In this document: in pieces, positions 10,241 through 21,066 of the stretch | How positions within the stretch are numbered: position 1 is the stretch's first letter | Layout: the number at the start of each line of letters is the position of its first letter | Assembly (NCBI RefSeq): GCF_026262505.1 | Contig: NC_067207.1 | Coordinates: 10,074,082 to 10,138,081 of the forward strand | Direction of reading: 5' to 3' | Source: Trichomonas vaginalis G3 | Lineage: Eukaryota; Parabasalia; Trichomonadida; Trichomonadidae | Length of the DNA stretch: 64,000 nucleotides | The notes under the pieces: model-generated | The model's database searches: none | What the model was told of the DNA's origin: nothing | The model's input: only the letters and a program-made list of their open reading frames with translations | Position numbers and translations under genes: made by a program

Positions 10241-10421
10241 ATTTAATGTCCCTGTATCAGATACTTCTCTTTCTTTTTATATTACTTCGAAGATATAATT
10301 CGAAAATTCGGATTTCATATGATGCAAAAAGCACTGAAATAATATATAAATGGAATAACCTCTCTCCATGAAGCAGTAGTTTAAAATATATATGAAATAA
10401 GCAAATTTCTCTATATGACAT

Positions 10422-10792
10422 AGTCCAAATGTCAATAGCATATCAAACAGAATTCAATTAAGATTTGACTTCGTTAAAAACTAAATGACAATGAAAAAGA
10501 TAAATATAGAAATAGGCAAATTACTTATTTCACATTGTTCAAATGTCAATGAAAAAGAAAAATATAGAAATAGGCAAATTTCTTATTTCACATTGTTCAA
10601 ATGTCAATGAAAAAGAAAAATATAGAAATAGGCAAATTTCTTATTTCACATTGTTCAAATGTCAATGAAAAAGAAAAATATAGAAATAGGCAAATTTCTT
10701 ATTTCACATTGTTCAAATGTCAATAGCATATCAAACAGAATTCAATTAAGATTTGACTTTGTTAAAAACCAAATGATTTTGATAACTTTTTG
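10422..10792 (+). repeat. Four 58-bp tandem repeats between 65-70 bp direct repeats
   Basis: Four units start at 10493, 10551, 10609 and 10667; the last three are identical and the first differs at a few bases. The unit derives from an ankyrin-repeat fragment (LLISHCSNVN-like), but 58 bp is not a multiple of three, so the array is not coding. The segment at 10422-10488 recurs after the array at about 10720-10792, which suggests expansion by slippage or unequal exchange inside a pseudogene. Confidence 0.85.
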
Positions 10793-10839
10793 ATATACGT
10801 GAAATTTATAAATAATAAAATAAAAACTAATTTTGTTAC

Positions 10840-13800
10840 TTAAGAATCGATTCTTTCAAAGAATCTTGGTATCTCATGGTCGTAAACCATGAAGAACTCA
10901 GGTGGAAGTGTCTTTTCAACTTTGACGTCGTCTTTCGAAATTTCTGTTCCATCAATTCTTATTTTCGTGTGTAGGAACAGTGTTTGGGCATCATTCAATG
11001 TTGGCTTTGCTATTTGCCTGCTGTCCTTTGACTTAATAATCTCATTATGGTGGTCAATCTGATCCTGGTACGGCAGGAACCTAGATTTATTGGAGTCATT
11101 GAGTAAATTCATTGTTATTAAGTCTCCTTCGAGAACCATTGGCAAAAATACGCTTGAATGGTTCAAATTTACAGTTCCGCTGAATCTTTGGTTCGCAGGC
11201 AGGATTTGGAGTATTGGGCTGAGGGCCTCTGCGATATTCTTCGAATGAGGCTTCATTACTGGCAAAGTATTCTGGGAATTATCTCCGTTGTATCCTGGAT
11301 TGTATTTAGCGACCACGAATAGGAAGTCCATGGCCCTGAGAGTTCCCTTGTCCAATGCACGAAGAACTAAGTGCTCAAACGTAGAAACTAATTTAGATCT
11401 CATATTTTCTTCGGCTGTGACTAAAATGGACTGAGACATGGCGAATATAGCTGTATAAATTGACTCATTGTCGCTTCCGGCCATGACCGTCCAATTTGGA
11501 ACAACTTTTTCGAGGATATCGATATCTCCGTGGTTTATTTCGAGAGAAATCGCTTCCAAGAACTCTTCTGGACTTGAATTATCAGGATCACTGAAGTATT
11601 CGTTGAAAATATAGGCAATGTTCGTTCCTTGGAAGGAATTTGACAAAACTTGGCCGGCGTCCAAAGCCAAGTTGATCAAATCGTCAGGAATACCACTGGA
11701 ATATGGTTCGAAGCAGTGGTATGCGCAGAAAGATCCGTAAATAATTGGCAAAATGTTCAAAAGAGTTTCCATCCTTAATTTGTGTTCGCTCTGTGGTATA
11801 ATTGAGATGTATGTGCTCAAGAACTGGAAGGTTTGGATTGTTGCCATTGGTAAATTGAAGAGATGGCATAATCCACTCAAATTCTCTCTCAAATCGAACT
11901 GAGAACCGAAGAAAGATGGGGTTCTAGCAAATTCTGTGAGAATCCTAATGGAAGATGTGGCTGAAATTGGATCTCTCTGCCAATTATAAATAAATGGAGT
12001 TGCAAACTGCGCAATATAGAAAGATGACTGGAGCGGATATCCATCTTTGCCTCTAAGGTTTGTGCAGACGACCTTGTAGAAGTAATCCAAGACCTTTGAA
12101 GAGTAATTTGAAACACTTTGGAACATTTCTGGGGAAATCTTAGCTTTTAGAACTGTAACCAAGGATCTCATGAAGATAGAAACATGTGGATCATCACTTC
12201 CAGCTAATTCTGTGAGGATTACAACAGATTTCGAAGCCAATTCCAAATCTCCGCAGGCAGAAGCCCAATTTAATGCAACTCTCTGCCACGAAGATGCAAC
12301 AGGAGGCAAGAACTGCTTGATTGCCGAATACAAATTCGAAACAAGTTGTCTTATATCAGTAAATTTGGAAGAGCCACTGTTATAAGACACTTTTGTGTTC
12401 TTGTTGTATCCATCCTCTGGGTTCTTGATGAATTTAAGTGAAATTTGCTCCATAATATTTGAGATGATGTCGAAATCCGGATTATCTGGCTTATCTATGT
12501 ACATAAGGCAGTAGTGGATCAAGGAATGGATGACAGTCATTACATGGGAGATGTCAATTAATATCAATTCCTCTAAAATTCTGAGAGATAATCTGACATG
12601 ATTCGTTGGATTGGATTTGACAGGATTTGAGTTGGAGTTCTCGTTATCCTTGTCATCACTGGACTCATCTGCTGAGTATATGATAGTATTGAAGAACCAG
12701 GACTGGAAATTCAGTGGTTGAATCGTTCTGTAGATGTAATCAACGGGTTGTGATAGGTTTAGATGGACTAATATCTCACAAGCAGCATTGTTTCTTGTCT
12801 TGTTTGTGAAAGAGAACAATGTGTCAGCTAAATAAGTTCGATTTTCAGGAATTAACATGCCGAATGAGACAAAGATATCACAGTACATTGGAACTAGTGA
12901 TGAATCAAGTTGTTTGTGGATGTTCAAGATCCTCTTCAAGAAGTTTAAGCCGCATTCTTGTAATTTGATGTGTTTTGCAATTTGATCGAAAATAGTAAGG
13001 AGAGAAATCATGTCATATGATTCCTTTGTATGCTCAATCTGCTCTAATAACACATCAGAAACTGGATTTACTAAGAATGGTAATTTTGAGAAGATTTTTT
13101 CACAAATTTGTGATAAACCGTCGGGTTTGAGAATGCCACTCCTGGAAACATATACAGCAGTATTCTCTAAGAGGTGGGTATTCAAGAGTGCGATGCTTTC
13201 CATGTTATCAGGCTGTGCCATTGCCGAATAAATTGGAAGCAATCTTTGCAAAACTCTGTAACTTAATAATCTTTCTTTGTAATCAAACGATGTAAGCTTG
13301 AGTAATGCTAATACTGTCAATCTTCCTTGATCATTGTAGGCTCTAGTGTTTTGTTCTTGGTCGATTTCAATATTGATATCATTATTTGGCGAAGGAGCGT
13401 AAGGATCCTTATCAATTTCATCTACATACAACGCGAATAACGCTGTTGCGTATCGATTCGTCTTCGATCCGCTTGACAGAGCTCCACGAACAAATCTATC
13501 GTAAATTGCAGGATTTAAGCGAAGAGCCATCACGAGATCCTCATCAGGAGAGTTTACGAAGATCCATTCTCTGTTGTTCTCTGTGAATTTCTCTTCACTT
13601 ATGAACAGATTTGGTGTTCCAGCCAATAATGACATTGTTTCTCTGCAAGTTTCCTGTAATGTTGTGTCTGAGACGCGTGTCTTGATAGATTCGATGTAAT
13701 CGTATACAATTATTCTCTCATTATAAGACCATTCGTGAGAAAGGTTCAATAATTTCGGAATTCGTAATGAAATTGCATGAACTGTTGTTTTCTCTGGTCT

Positions 13801-16734
13801 CATTGCTCTGCAAAGTGCTGCAGCAAGCTTGAGGAATCTAGAAACAAGCTCTTTGATCTCTGGATTTGTTGAAATTTGTGGGATTTGGTCTTTTGTAACG
13901 ATTGTCGTCATCAAAGACAAAGCGGAGTTTGATGCTTGGAACGCTGATCGTCCTGCCAACAGAATTGTCTGGAAATCAGGTGAATGCGCGATACTTAATA
14001 AACAATCGAAAATTGTCAATGGAACAGCATATGAAGTTGTCTTCTTATCAGGCTGCATGACAGGCATCTGCATGAATGCGACCATCAGCTGCATCATTTG
14101 TGCAACAGCTGCAGGAGATGCGTTCGAAATGAAGGATTGAAGGAAAGCCTGCGACCATTCGCTCTTTCCGGTAGAACGTAAAGTGATCAGTTCCTGTGTA
14201 TTCTTACGTAAGAAGTCAGATTTCCATGGCGTAGAGACGGATTCTGCGGAAAGTGGGACTAAACCACGGTATTCAGTGATGTATGTGCCACGCTTGAGGT
14301 ATAGATAGGAATCATGGAGGACATTGATACGTTCTGAGGTCAGTAACTGTAGTCTGAAGAAGATTGAAAGTAAAATCGAATAATTAAAGCGGTGAACCTT
14401 ATTATCGTCATTTACCATTTGAAGCTCTGATAGAGGATTAGCTTCTATGATAACTTCAATGATGCTTTTGTACTTTTCTTGAGCGGCAATAATCATAACT
14501 TCAGAAAAGTAAAGAGCCGCAAGCTGTGCGCAACAGCACGTGCACATATCTTCGAACTGTACAACAGGGAAGTCCTTACGGCCAAGTATTGTCTGTAATC
14601 TGCTGGCAATTGTATCTTGGTAAGTAAGAATTTCACTGTAGATAGTGATGTCGTTGTTGTTCTGCTCGCAAATTTCTTGGAATCTGGTCCAAATCAGGTA
14701 AACTAAATGGCGGTTTTCGATATATGGAGTTGTCAATTGCATTAAAAGCATCGCTTGGATGTTATTCAGCCACCACTGTGTCCACTGTTTATTCTGGAAT
14801 GAAGGAGTGAACGGTAAACTCAAAAATTGGTGCAACAAAGCCAATAATGTGAAAGAACATGGTTTGTAGACCATTGTTTTGAGGTATTTGATGAGTATTT
14901 CATGGGCTCCGTTACGAGATGCTGCATTTGTGATAAACAAAAACTGGATCGCGTAAGTTGCGAAATAAGAAATAATCGCACTGGAGCCAATACTGCATTT
15001 AATCAAATGATCGAGCAGGGACATTGGATTTGATGTCAAGTCCGATGGAGTGGCGATCTGTGTGAGCAGACAAATCAAGTGGATGATGACTTTTTCCTGA
15101 TCACTTGAAGAATGTCCGATATTTGACTGTATTTTCAGCTTTTCGCGTGGTTTGCTGAGTGGAAATATTTGTTTGTAGAACTTCTGAATCTTTTCTTCGC
15201 TTTTTCCGAGCAAATAAATCATTTTATCTGTATCAGTGGCTGATTTTGGATGGAAATCAGGAATAAGTGTCGGTGGGCACTCATAGATTGACAATGATCG
15301 GAGAGGATAGGCCGTATTCGATTGATCCGGTATACTTTGGGATAATAAATTTAATAATGGATTTTTAATGACAGATAATGTCTCTCTGAGCCTCTGTTTC
15401 GAGTCCTCGGCCGATTTGATGGCTTCCTGGAAGTTCTCGTTCTGGTTGAGCATCTGATTAAAAGTTGATAAAACTGGCAAAAGGGCAGGAATGACATGTG
15501 AGTCCTTTCCGATAGAATTAATGTATGTAGGGATGATATCGCAAATGGTATGAAGTGATCTTGCGCATAAATTGAGCAAAATCTGGGTAATAATCGGATA
15601 TACTTGTTCAACATTGATAAATTCAGGAATATACTTCTCAAAGAACTTGGAAAGTTTCTTAGGATCAGCTGTAGGTTGCCAGATTCTCGCTGTTTCCGAT
15701 TCTAGCGAGTAAAAACCGTTGTTTTCTCCAAATTGCCAAAAAGTTGTTGCTTCATGGATATGTCCGTCTTGTAGAGAGTAAAGAAGACAGTAGAGTTTTG
15801 TTCTCCAGCCGAGTTTGGGGTCATCGAAGATCTCTTTGACGCTGCTGATGAGATTTTCGACTTTATCTGCTGATCCTTTCGTTTTTATGTCGAGAAGAAT
15901 GGATATTTCTGTAGCGTATGGCTTATTAGTCTTTTTCATGGCGGATTTTACCATTTCTGCTAGCGCTTTTTGATTTGTATTTGTTAATGGACAATCATTT
16001 TCGATTTGATGGACAACGTGGCGCAGGGCCTTCCAGAACTCGCGAAATTTGTAGTGTGAGTCTAAACTGACGTAATAACCAATCAGATCGTTTATCTTCT
16101 TTCCTGGACGAAGATATTGGAAAAGTGTAAAAATAACGACAGTATCGTTCTTCTTCACCTTCATTGCTGTCTGAAACGCACTAATACACTGTTGGTATGA
16201 TTCAATTGAAAGGATTCCAAGAATTACGGAATATTGTTTGATTATTTTGATTAAAAAGCCGTGCAAGAGCTCTTCGAATGGTTTTGGTGACTGAATGGAG
16301 TATGTAGTGAATGTTAGTATATTAGAAAGAAGTGCAGCACCTTTATAACTCTTTGTAAATGTGAGTAATTGAGCAACAGTGTCTGCAACGTAAGCAGCCG
16401 CCATTAACTGTGTAAATTCTTTCACATAAATAGGATCTTTTGGATTGGATGAGATTGGAGCTTCAAGAATTGCGTATAATGGACATTTATTCGAAAATGG
16501 AAAGAGTTCTAAAACAGCATCAATAGCATCATCTGGAGAGCCTTTTCCTAGAAGAACGTATTCATTAACAGCTGTTAAATATTCTGAAGTACCGTATGGA
16601 ATTAAATTTGACGCCGAAGATGCAGGAATTTGCTTTGAATTTGACCGTAAAAGATCAGCATATTTCCCAAATGGTTTGCATAGACTGGTTAAAATCTTCT
16701 CTAATGATTTGGAAAAAATGCCTGATGCTTTCAT
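10840..16734 (-). CDS. Giant helical-repeat protein, Furry/Mor2/Tao3-like
   Basis: This 1964-residue protein is composed almost wholly of amphipathic helices (HEAT/ARM-like), with no membrane segment or enzyme motif. The clearest family clue is at residues about 1480-1510, where SSWQRVALNWASACGDLELA resembles the C-terminal signature of Furry-type proteins (W, AL.WA..C, then A..S..I). Length and overall architecture also fit the compact fungal and protist members. Furry proteins scaffold NDR/LATS kinases and Mob1 in cell polarity and morphogenesis at the cell cortex, a pathway trichomonads are expected to retain. The start codon at 16734 is the first in the frame and upstream DNA is AT-rich with stops. 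Alternative: an unrelated HEAT-repeat scaffold. The repeat architecture is certain; the family name is moderate. Confidence 0.6.
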   Translation of the reverse strand: MKASGIFSKSLEKILTSLCKPFGKYADLLRSNSKQIPASSASNLIPYGTSEYLTAVNEYVLLGKGSPDDAIDAVLELFPFSNKCPLYAILEAPISSNPKDPIYVKEFTQLMAAAYVADTVAQLLTFTKSYKGAALLSNILTFTTYSIQSPKPFEELLHGFLIKIIKQYSVILGILSIESYQQCISAFQTAMKVKKNDTVVIFTLFQYLRPGKKINDLIGYYVSLDSHYKFREFWKALRHVVHQIENDCPLTNTNQKALAEMVKSAMKKTNKPYATEISILLDIKTKGSADKVENLISSVKEIFDDPKLGWRTKLYCLLYSLQDGHIHEATTFWQFGENNGFYSLESETARIWQPTADPKKLSKFFEKYIPEFINVEQVYPIITQILLNLCARSLHTICDIIPTYINSIGKDSHVIPALLPVLSTFNQMLNQNENFQEAIKSAEDSKQRLRETLSVIKNPLLNLLSQSIPDQSNTAYPLRSLSIYECPPTLIPDFHPKSATDTDKMIYLLGKSEEKIQKFYKQIFPLSKPREKLKIQSNIGHSSSDQEKVIIHLICLLTQIATPSDLTSNPMSLLDHLIKCSIGSSAIISYFATYAIQFLFITNAASRNGAHEILIKYLKTMVYKPCSFTLLALLHQFLSLPFTPSFQNKQWTQWWLNNIQAMLLMQLTTPYIENRHLVYLIWTRFQEICEQNNNDITIYSEILTYQDTIASRLQTILGRKDFPVVQFEDMCTCCCAQLAALYFSEVMIIAAQEKYKSIIEVIIEANPLSELQMVNDDNKVHRFNYSILLSIFFRLQLLTSERINVLHDSYLYLKRGTYITEYRGLVPLSAESVSTPWKSDFLRKNTQELITLRSTGKSEWSQAFLQSFISNASPAAVAQMMQLMVAFMQMPVMQPDKKTTSYAVPLTIFDCLLSIAHSPDFQTILLAGRSAFQASNSALSLMTTIVTKDQIPQISTNPEIKELVSRFLKLAAALCRAMRPEKTTVHAISLRIPKLLNLSHEWSYNERIIVYDYIESIKTRVSDTTLQETCRETMSLLAGTPNLFISEEKFTENNREWIFVNSPDEDLVMALRLNPAIYDRFVRGALSSGSKTNRYATALFALYVDEIDKDPYAPSPNNDINIEIDQEQNTRAYNDQGRLTVLALLKLTSFDYKERLLSYRVLQRLLPIYSAMAQPDNMESIALLNTHLLENTAVYVSRSGILKPDGLSQICEKIFSKLPFLVNPVSDVLLEQIEHTKESYDMISLLTIFDQIAKHIKLQECGLNFLKRILNIHKQLDSSLVPMYCDIFVSFGMLIPENRTYLADTLFSFTNKTRNNAACEILVHLNLSQPVDYIYRTIQPLNFQSWFFNTIIYSADESSDDKDNENSNSNPVKSNPTNHVRLSLRILEELILIDISHVMTVIHSLIHYCLMYIDKPDNPDFDIISNIMEQISLKFIKNPEDGYNKNTKVSYNSGSSKFTDIRQLVSNLYSAIKQFLPPVASSWQRVALNWASACGDLELASKSVVILTELAGSDDPHVSIFMRSLVTVLKAKISPEMFQSVSNYSSKVLDYFYKVVCTNLRGKDGYPLQSSFYIAQFATPFIYNWQRDPISATSSIRILTEFARTPSFFGSQFDLRENLSGLCHLFNLPMATIQTFQFLSTYISIIPQSEHKLRMETLLNILPIIYGSFCAYHCFEPYSSGIPDDLINLALDAGQVLSNSFQGTNIAYIFNEYFSDPDNSSPEEFLEAISLEINHGDIDILEKVVPNWTVMAGSDNESIYTAIFAMSQSILVTAEENMRSKLVSTFEHLVLRALDKGTLRAMDFLFVVAKYNPGYNGDNSQNTLPVMKPHSKNIAEALSPILQILPANQRFSGTVNLNHSSVFLPMVLEGDLITMNLLNDSNKSRFLPYQDQIDHHNEIIKSKDSRQIAKPTLNDAQTLFLHTKIRIDGTEISKDDVKVEKTLPPEFFMVYDHEIPRFFERIDS

Positions 16735-17483
16735 AAAAAAATTAATATAAAAAGTTGAATTTTTATTTTAATTTATTCTGTTAATATTTAATAATGTACA
16801 TCAAAAGATGAACATTTCATTCTGAAAAATTTGACTGATGGTGAAAAAAAGAATTGTATTCTTACATCCAACTCATTTCAATCAAAAAAATATGTGATAA
16901 AGATGAATGATGATTCTGGACCAGAATAATTTGTTTTTTGTAGACTGGCATAAAAAATATAAAATGTAAAATAGCGATATAGGTATGATTGTGCAATGTT
17001 TTGTATCGCAATGAAATATGTTTTAGAGGAAATGTATTAAATAATCATGTGATCGTACACAAACTAAAGGAAACAAAAAAAATTAAAAATCTTCACGAAA
17101 AAATGGTATGAACATCATGCGTAAGGATTGTGCAGAACATATTTTGGTTTATCAATTGATTTGTGAGATGAAATTTGAAATATCAGAATTAGTTATTGCC
17201 GCAAATACATTAATATGGAAATTTGTAGAATATTAGGTAAAAAGTCATTCAATTCACATCGTAAAATAGCTCAATTCCCATTGAAGAAAGATAGACAAAG
17301 AAAATTTTAAAAATATATGGTTTTCTGTAAGCAATATAGGGGATATTTTTAGTGTAGTATCTCTATATGAGATTGGTTTATGAGAAAACGTATTAAGTAA
17401 ACAAACAAAAAATTAATCTTAAAAAAAACTAAAGATGAATGATATAATTGTGGAAAAATGATATATGTGTGATGTAAATGGAG
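16735..17483. other. AT-rich intergenic DNA
   Basis: About 750 bp lie between the giant gene's 5' end and the 3' end of the small zinc-ribbon gene. I see no gene, RNA or repeat in it. Confidence 0.5.
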
Positions 17484-17861
17484 TTAACAATACATAACAG
17501 GGTTTGATATCACTTGATTGCAATTGGGACAAAGATGATTACGTAAAAGAGGAGAGCAGCAGTTCGGACAGAGTTGATCATTTCTAAATATTGGACTATC
17601 GATGTATATTGGATCTCTAAACTCTCCTGGGAAAAGATGTGGATCAAAACTTGGAATTTGTGGAAATTCACCAGGATTGGCAAACTCTTGAATGTTAACA
17701 ACATGAAACTCTGGCTGATACTCAGCATTATTCATTTGATTTTCGTTGTTATTAATATTTGGTTCATTGTTCCGCTCATTTTCATTATTAGCATTTGTGT
17801 CTTGGACTTCTTCTGCATTGTTGCAATTATTTAAGTCGTTATTGTTATTTTGCTGTTCCAT
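17484..17861 (-). CDS. Small Asn-rich protein with C-terminal zinc ribbon
   Basis: The protein is 125 residues long. Residues 1-48 are dominated by Asn and Glu (low complexity). Residues 49-95 are Pro/Phe-rich. The C-terminus carries CPNC-x8-CPNC followed by a final Cys, a compact zinc-ribbon pattern that usually mediates protein or nucleic-acid contacts. The open frame, a sensible ATG and the paired Cys motifs argue that it is real. No family is recognised. Similar Cys-x2-Cys knuckles occur in many unrelated regulators, so no function is proposed. Confidence 0.6.
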   Translation of the reverse strand: MEQQNNNNDLNNCNNAEEVQDTNANNENERNNEPNINNNENQMNNAEYQPEFHVVNIQEFANPGEFPQIPSFDPHLFPGEFRDPIYIDSPIFRNDQLCPNCCSPLLRNHLCPNCNQVISNPVMYC

Positions 17862-18070
17862 TTATTCTGCAACAAAAAAGTCTTGAATTGTCACTTTTAT
17901 TTGTCGTGGATACATTTTGGGATCTAAATAGGCTAAATACCTTAAATTTATTTAGTTTTTTGGATGTGGATGATAAATTGTCATTTTCAGCAAAGAATAA
18001 AAGTAAAATCTTGAGATTTTCGGATTATCATGCTTATTATAGATGGAATGCATCAGGTTCAGTGCGATTC

Positions 18071-18127
18071 CAAGATGCCCATCAAATGCTCATATTTGTA
18101 TGAGCTTCTCAATTTTGAGCATTTAAT
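18071..18127 (+). promoter_or_regulatory. Conserved upstream block of ankyrin gene 1
   Basis: The block starts CAAGATGCCCATCAAATGCT and ends in CTCAATTTTGAGCATTTAAT. It is about 211 bp upstream of the ATG at 18282 and matches a block at the same distance from the ATG at 21067. It contains nested inverted repeats (GCTCATA/TATGAGC, CTCAA/TTGAG). Flanking DNA is not conserved to the same degree. It is a candidate upstream control element. Confidence 0.5.
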
Positions 18128-18252
18128 CTTCCATGACAACAGTGATTGATTATCCTTCAATCAATCATGCTAAATAACTTGAGATCTCATATTTAACTCA
18201 AAAACTTAACACCACTTGAATTATCACAAAAACCAACGTTTTCGTTATCATT

Positions 18253-18257
18253 TCATT
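18253..18257 (+). promoter_or_regulatory. Initiator-like motif of ankyrin gene 1
   Basis: TCATT lies about 27 bases before the ATG at 18282 and fits the TCAYW consensus. A second TCATT lies a few bases upstream, so the exact start is uncertain. Confidence 0.35.
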
Positions 18258-18281
18258 TTTTGTTGAGTCAGCAGCAGCATC

Positions 18282-20189
18282 ATGACTTGCAACAGATATA
18301 AAGAACTCGAAGGTGTAGGAAAGGACATAATCGATGTCACCACGAAACTGTACAGCATCAAAACTTTTGATGAAGATGCAATTAACAACCTTTATCAAGA
18401 TATCAAAAGGAAATTGATTGACACGAAGATATTCTCGCCAGTCAAGATCCTTCAAGCAATTGAAAAGGCAGGCACAAGCAGAAATAAGTATTTTCAAACT
18501 TATTTGCAACTTTTCAAAATGGTGTATGTAGAATATCACCCAGAACAAATGAAAGACGCATCTGCTGCATTCATTTACTATCTATACAAAGAATACGGTA
18601 TGTTGGCATTTGATTCGACATTTGAGCAGCTTAGAAATATAGATTCACAGAAATTAGGCTTGGAAGTTCATGAAAATAATACCATTTACAAAGCAATCGT
18701 GAATGATGACATAGTATCATTTATTAACTTTACGGAGACAGATGGATTTGATGAAAATCAAAGACTTTTAAGTGTACTTTATCCAGTTTCAAATTCTGGA
18801 TATTCATTACTTGAACTATGCTCATATCATGGATCTGTTAACTGCTTCAAGTTATTGAGGACTAAATTCAAATCAGAAATCACTAATAAATGTCTTCACT
18901 TTTCATTTTTAAGCGGAAATCCAGACATCATGAGTGAATGCCTGAAAGTAGTTCAACCAGACAAAGCATGCATGGATTATGCACTCATTTCACACAACAT
19001 TGATTTCGTTACTTTTTTAATGAATACATACAATGTCGAACTTGAAGGAAAAATGTGCGCGGTATATCATAATCTTCAAGCATTCTTTGTATTGTTAGAT
19101 CAAACTACGGATATCAATTCTTGCTTTATTAAATCTTCATCATTCAATATTCCATCAATTTGTGAATACTTCCTTTCACGTGGTGCAGATATCAATGCAA
19201 GAAGTGTTGATAAGTTCCGTTTCACTGCTCTTCATAATGCAATTGAATATGACAATCTTCGAACAGCTGAATTCCTTCTTTCACGTGGCATTGATATCAA
19301 TGCACAAGCGGTAAATGGACTTAATGCTCTTATATTTTCGGCCCTATTCTCCAGCAAAGAGTCGGTTGAATTTCTTATTTCACATGGCATCGATACCAAA
19401 GCAAGATCATTAGAAGGAAATGATGCAATCCAGTTGGCATCAATGGGAAATAATATAGAAATTGTCAAATATCTTTTGTCCAAAGGCTTTGATATTAATT
19501 CAAGAAATAAAGAGGGAATTACCCCATTTCACACAGCAATACTGTTCAATAGTATGAATGTGGCAGAATACCTTCTTTCCGCTGGTGCAGATGTAAATAT
19601 CAAAGATTATTATGATGCAACACCACTTCATATTGCAGCACAAAAGAATAATATTACCATGATTGAGTTTCTTATAAACCATGGCGCTAACATTAAAGCT
19701 CTTGATAATCATAATAGAACTCCACTTCATTCTGCAGCAGAAACATGCAGTATTGAAGCTTTAGATCTTCTCCTTTCCCATGGCTTAGATGTTAATGCAA
19801 AAGATGATATTGGTTATACAATTCTTAATTACTCGACAGAGAGCAACAGTATTGAATTAGCCGAATTTGCCATTAACCATGGTGCAGATATTAATTCCAG
19901 AGCTAATGAAGGGACAACACCTCTTATGGATGCCGCCCTTAGAAGAAGTCTACAGATTGCCCAGATCCTTATTGCAAAAGGTGCTGATGTTAATGCTAAA
20001 GACAAGCTTGGAGGTACAGCTCTTCATTATGCGGCATTGGGAGGCAGTCATCAAATTTATAATCTTCTTATTGCTCATGGTGCAGACGTCAATGCAAAGG
20101 ATATTCGAAATATTACAGCATCTGACATTTTAAGAACTCGCAATCCATCTAAGCCGAATTTCAATGATTTGCAGAGATGCAGAATATAA
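18282..20189 (+). CDS. DUF3447/ankyrin-repeat protein, cluster member 1
   Basis: The protein has 635 residues. Residues 1-105 form the helical N-terminal region common to this family (YKELEGVGKDIIDVTTKLYS... and RNKYFQTYLQLFKMVY). Residues about 160-245 match the DUF3447 region (YSLLELCSYHGSVNCFKLL, then FSFLSGNPDIMSECLK). From about residue 285 there are roughly ten ankyrin repeats of the LLSHGADVNAKD type. No signal peptide or membrane segment is seen, so a cytosolic adaptor is likely. This is the most diverged of the four complete-looking members. It heads a head-to-tail cluster and has its own upstream block and initiator-like motif. The family is hugely expanded in T. vaginalis; partners are unknown. 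Confidence 0.9.
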   Translation: MTCNRYKELEGVGKDIIDVTTKLYSIKTFDEDAINNLYQDIKRKLIDTKIFSPVKILQAIEKAGTSRNKYFQTYLQLFKMVYVEYHPEQMKDASAAFIYYLYKEYGMLAFDSTFEQLRNIDSQKLGLEVHENNTIYKAIVNDDIVSFINFTETDGFDENQRLLSVLYPVSNSGYSLLELCSYHGSVNCFKLLRTKFKSEITNKCLHFSFLSGNPDIMSECLKVVQPDKACMDYALISHNIDFVTFLMNTYNVELEGKMCAVYHNLQAFFVLLDQTTDINSCFIKSSSFNIPSICEYFLSRGADINARSVDKFRFTALHNAIEYDNLRTAEFLLSRGIDINAQAVNGLNALIFSALFSSKESVEFLISHGIDTKARSLEGNDAIQLASMGNNIEIVKYLLSKGFDINSRNKEGITPFHTAILFNSMNVAEYLLSAGADVNIKDYYDATPLHIAAQKNNITMIEFLINHGANIKALDNHNRTPLHSAAETCSIEALDLLLSHGLDVNAKDDIGYTILNYSTESNSIELAEFAINHGADINSRANEGTTPLMDAALRRSLQIAQILIAKGADVNAKDKLGGTALHYAALGGSHQIYNLLIAHGADVNAKDIRNITASDILRTRNPSKPNFNDLQRCRI

Positions 20190-20854
20190 TGTCCTCATTT
20201 TCGTTTGATATTATTTTTGTTTTTATTTGATTGGCCTAATTAGTTTGATTAGTTGAAATCATTTACCGATTACCTAAAATACATTATCTAAATATGTCCT
20301 CTTTCATAAAGTACATATAGTTATTTGATCTAATTGCGAATCAAATGAATTGGACACAATGAGTACTTAACTCGCTCGGACAAAATTATTTAGTTAATAC
20401 TTGTTGAAACATTTAAAAATTCATTAGTAAAATGATTAATATCGAATCGAAGTTTAAATTATTCTTGACACTGTGTTCATTGTGTTTTTCGGTTTTGATA
20501 TTTGAATGTTTCATCATTTTAGGAATAATAGGACATATTTAAATATAATGACGCAATTATTTTCCCATTCAAGAAAGATATTTTCAGTTTAATTCAAATT
20601 TAACCCAAATTATAAATAAGTTGTCATAATTATAGTGCAATGATATTGACTGGATTTGGAATTGTTTTTCTTTTTTGTCAGAAAGAAACGTAAATATGAT
20701 GAAAGTTATAAATTATAATGAAAAATCATTATTATTGATCTACATCATATGTTGCGGATTTTATTATTTTTTGACAAAAAAATAATCAGATTCTCGGAGT
20801 TTTTCGAATGAAAGGTTCTCCAGCAGATAAAATTTATTTAATTTGATTTTGCAG
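20190..20854. other. AT-rich intergenic DNA between ankyrin genes 1 and 2
   Basis: No gene is seen. The proximal promoter of the next gene begins with the conserved block at 20855. Confidence 0.5.
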
Positions 20855-20909
20855 CAAGATGCCCATCAAATGCTCATAATTCTGTGAGGTTCTCAATTTT
20901 GAGTATTTA
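20855..20909 (+). promoter_or_regulatory. Conserved upstream block of ankyrin gene 2
   Basis: This is the counterpart of 18071-18127, here about 212 bp upstream of the ATG at 21067. The first 26 bases and the CTCAATTTTGAG palindrome are preserved, whereas one inverted repeat arm has decayed. Confidence 0.5.
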
Positions 20910-21044
20910 ATGGGAGTATGTAAAATGGTATTATTTTGCTATATTTAATACATCTTAACACCATTTTAGCCCAAATTTGATTGAAAACTTAAATTATGTG
21001 TTATGATTTTCCTGAAATTATGCGTTATGATTTTTTATTCAATT

Positions 21045-21049
21045 TCATT
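21045..21049 (+). promoter_or_regulatory. Initiator-like motif of ankyrin gene 2
   Basis: TCATT lies about 20 bases before the ATG at 21067, in line with the TCAYW consensus and usual spacing. Confidence 0.4.
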
Positions 21050-21066
21050 GCTACAACAATCAAACT

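Noticed and set aside
10135-10371. Short plus-strand frame in the ankyrin pseudogene
   Set aside because: Wrong frame relative to the ankyrin repeats. The coding remnant is in another frame.
13829-14140. Plus-strand frames inside the giant helical-repeat gene
   Set aside because: Antisense openings within one uninterrupted 1964-codon gene. No independent support.
18198-18548. Minus-strand open frame over the start of ankyrin gene 1
   Set aside because: Antisense shadow of a well-supported gene and its promoter.
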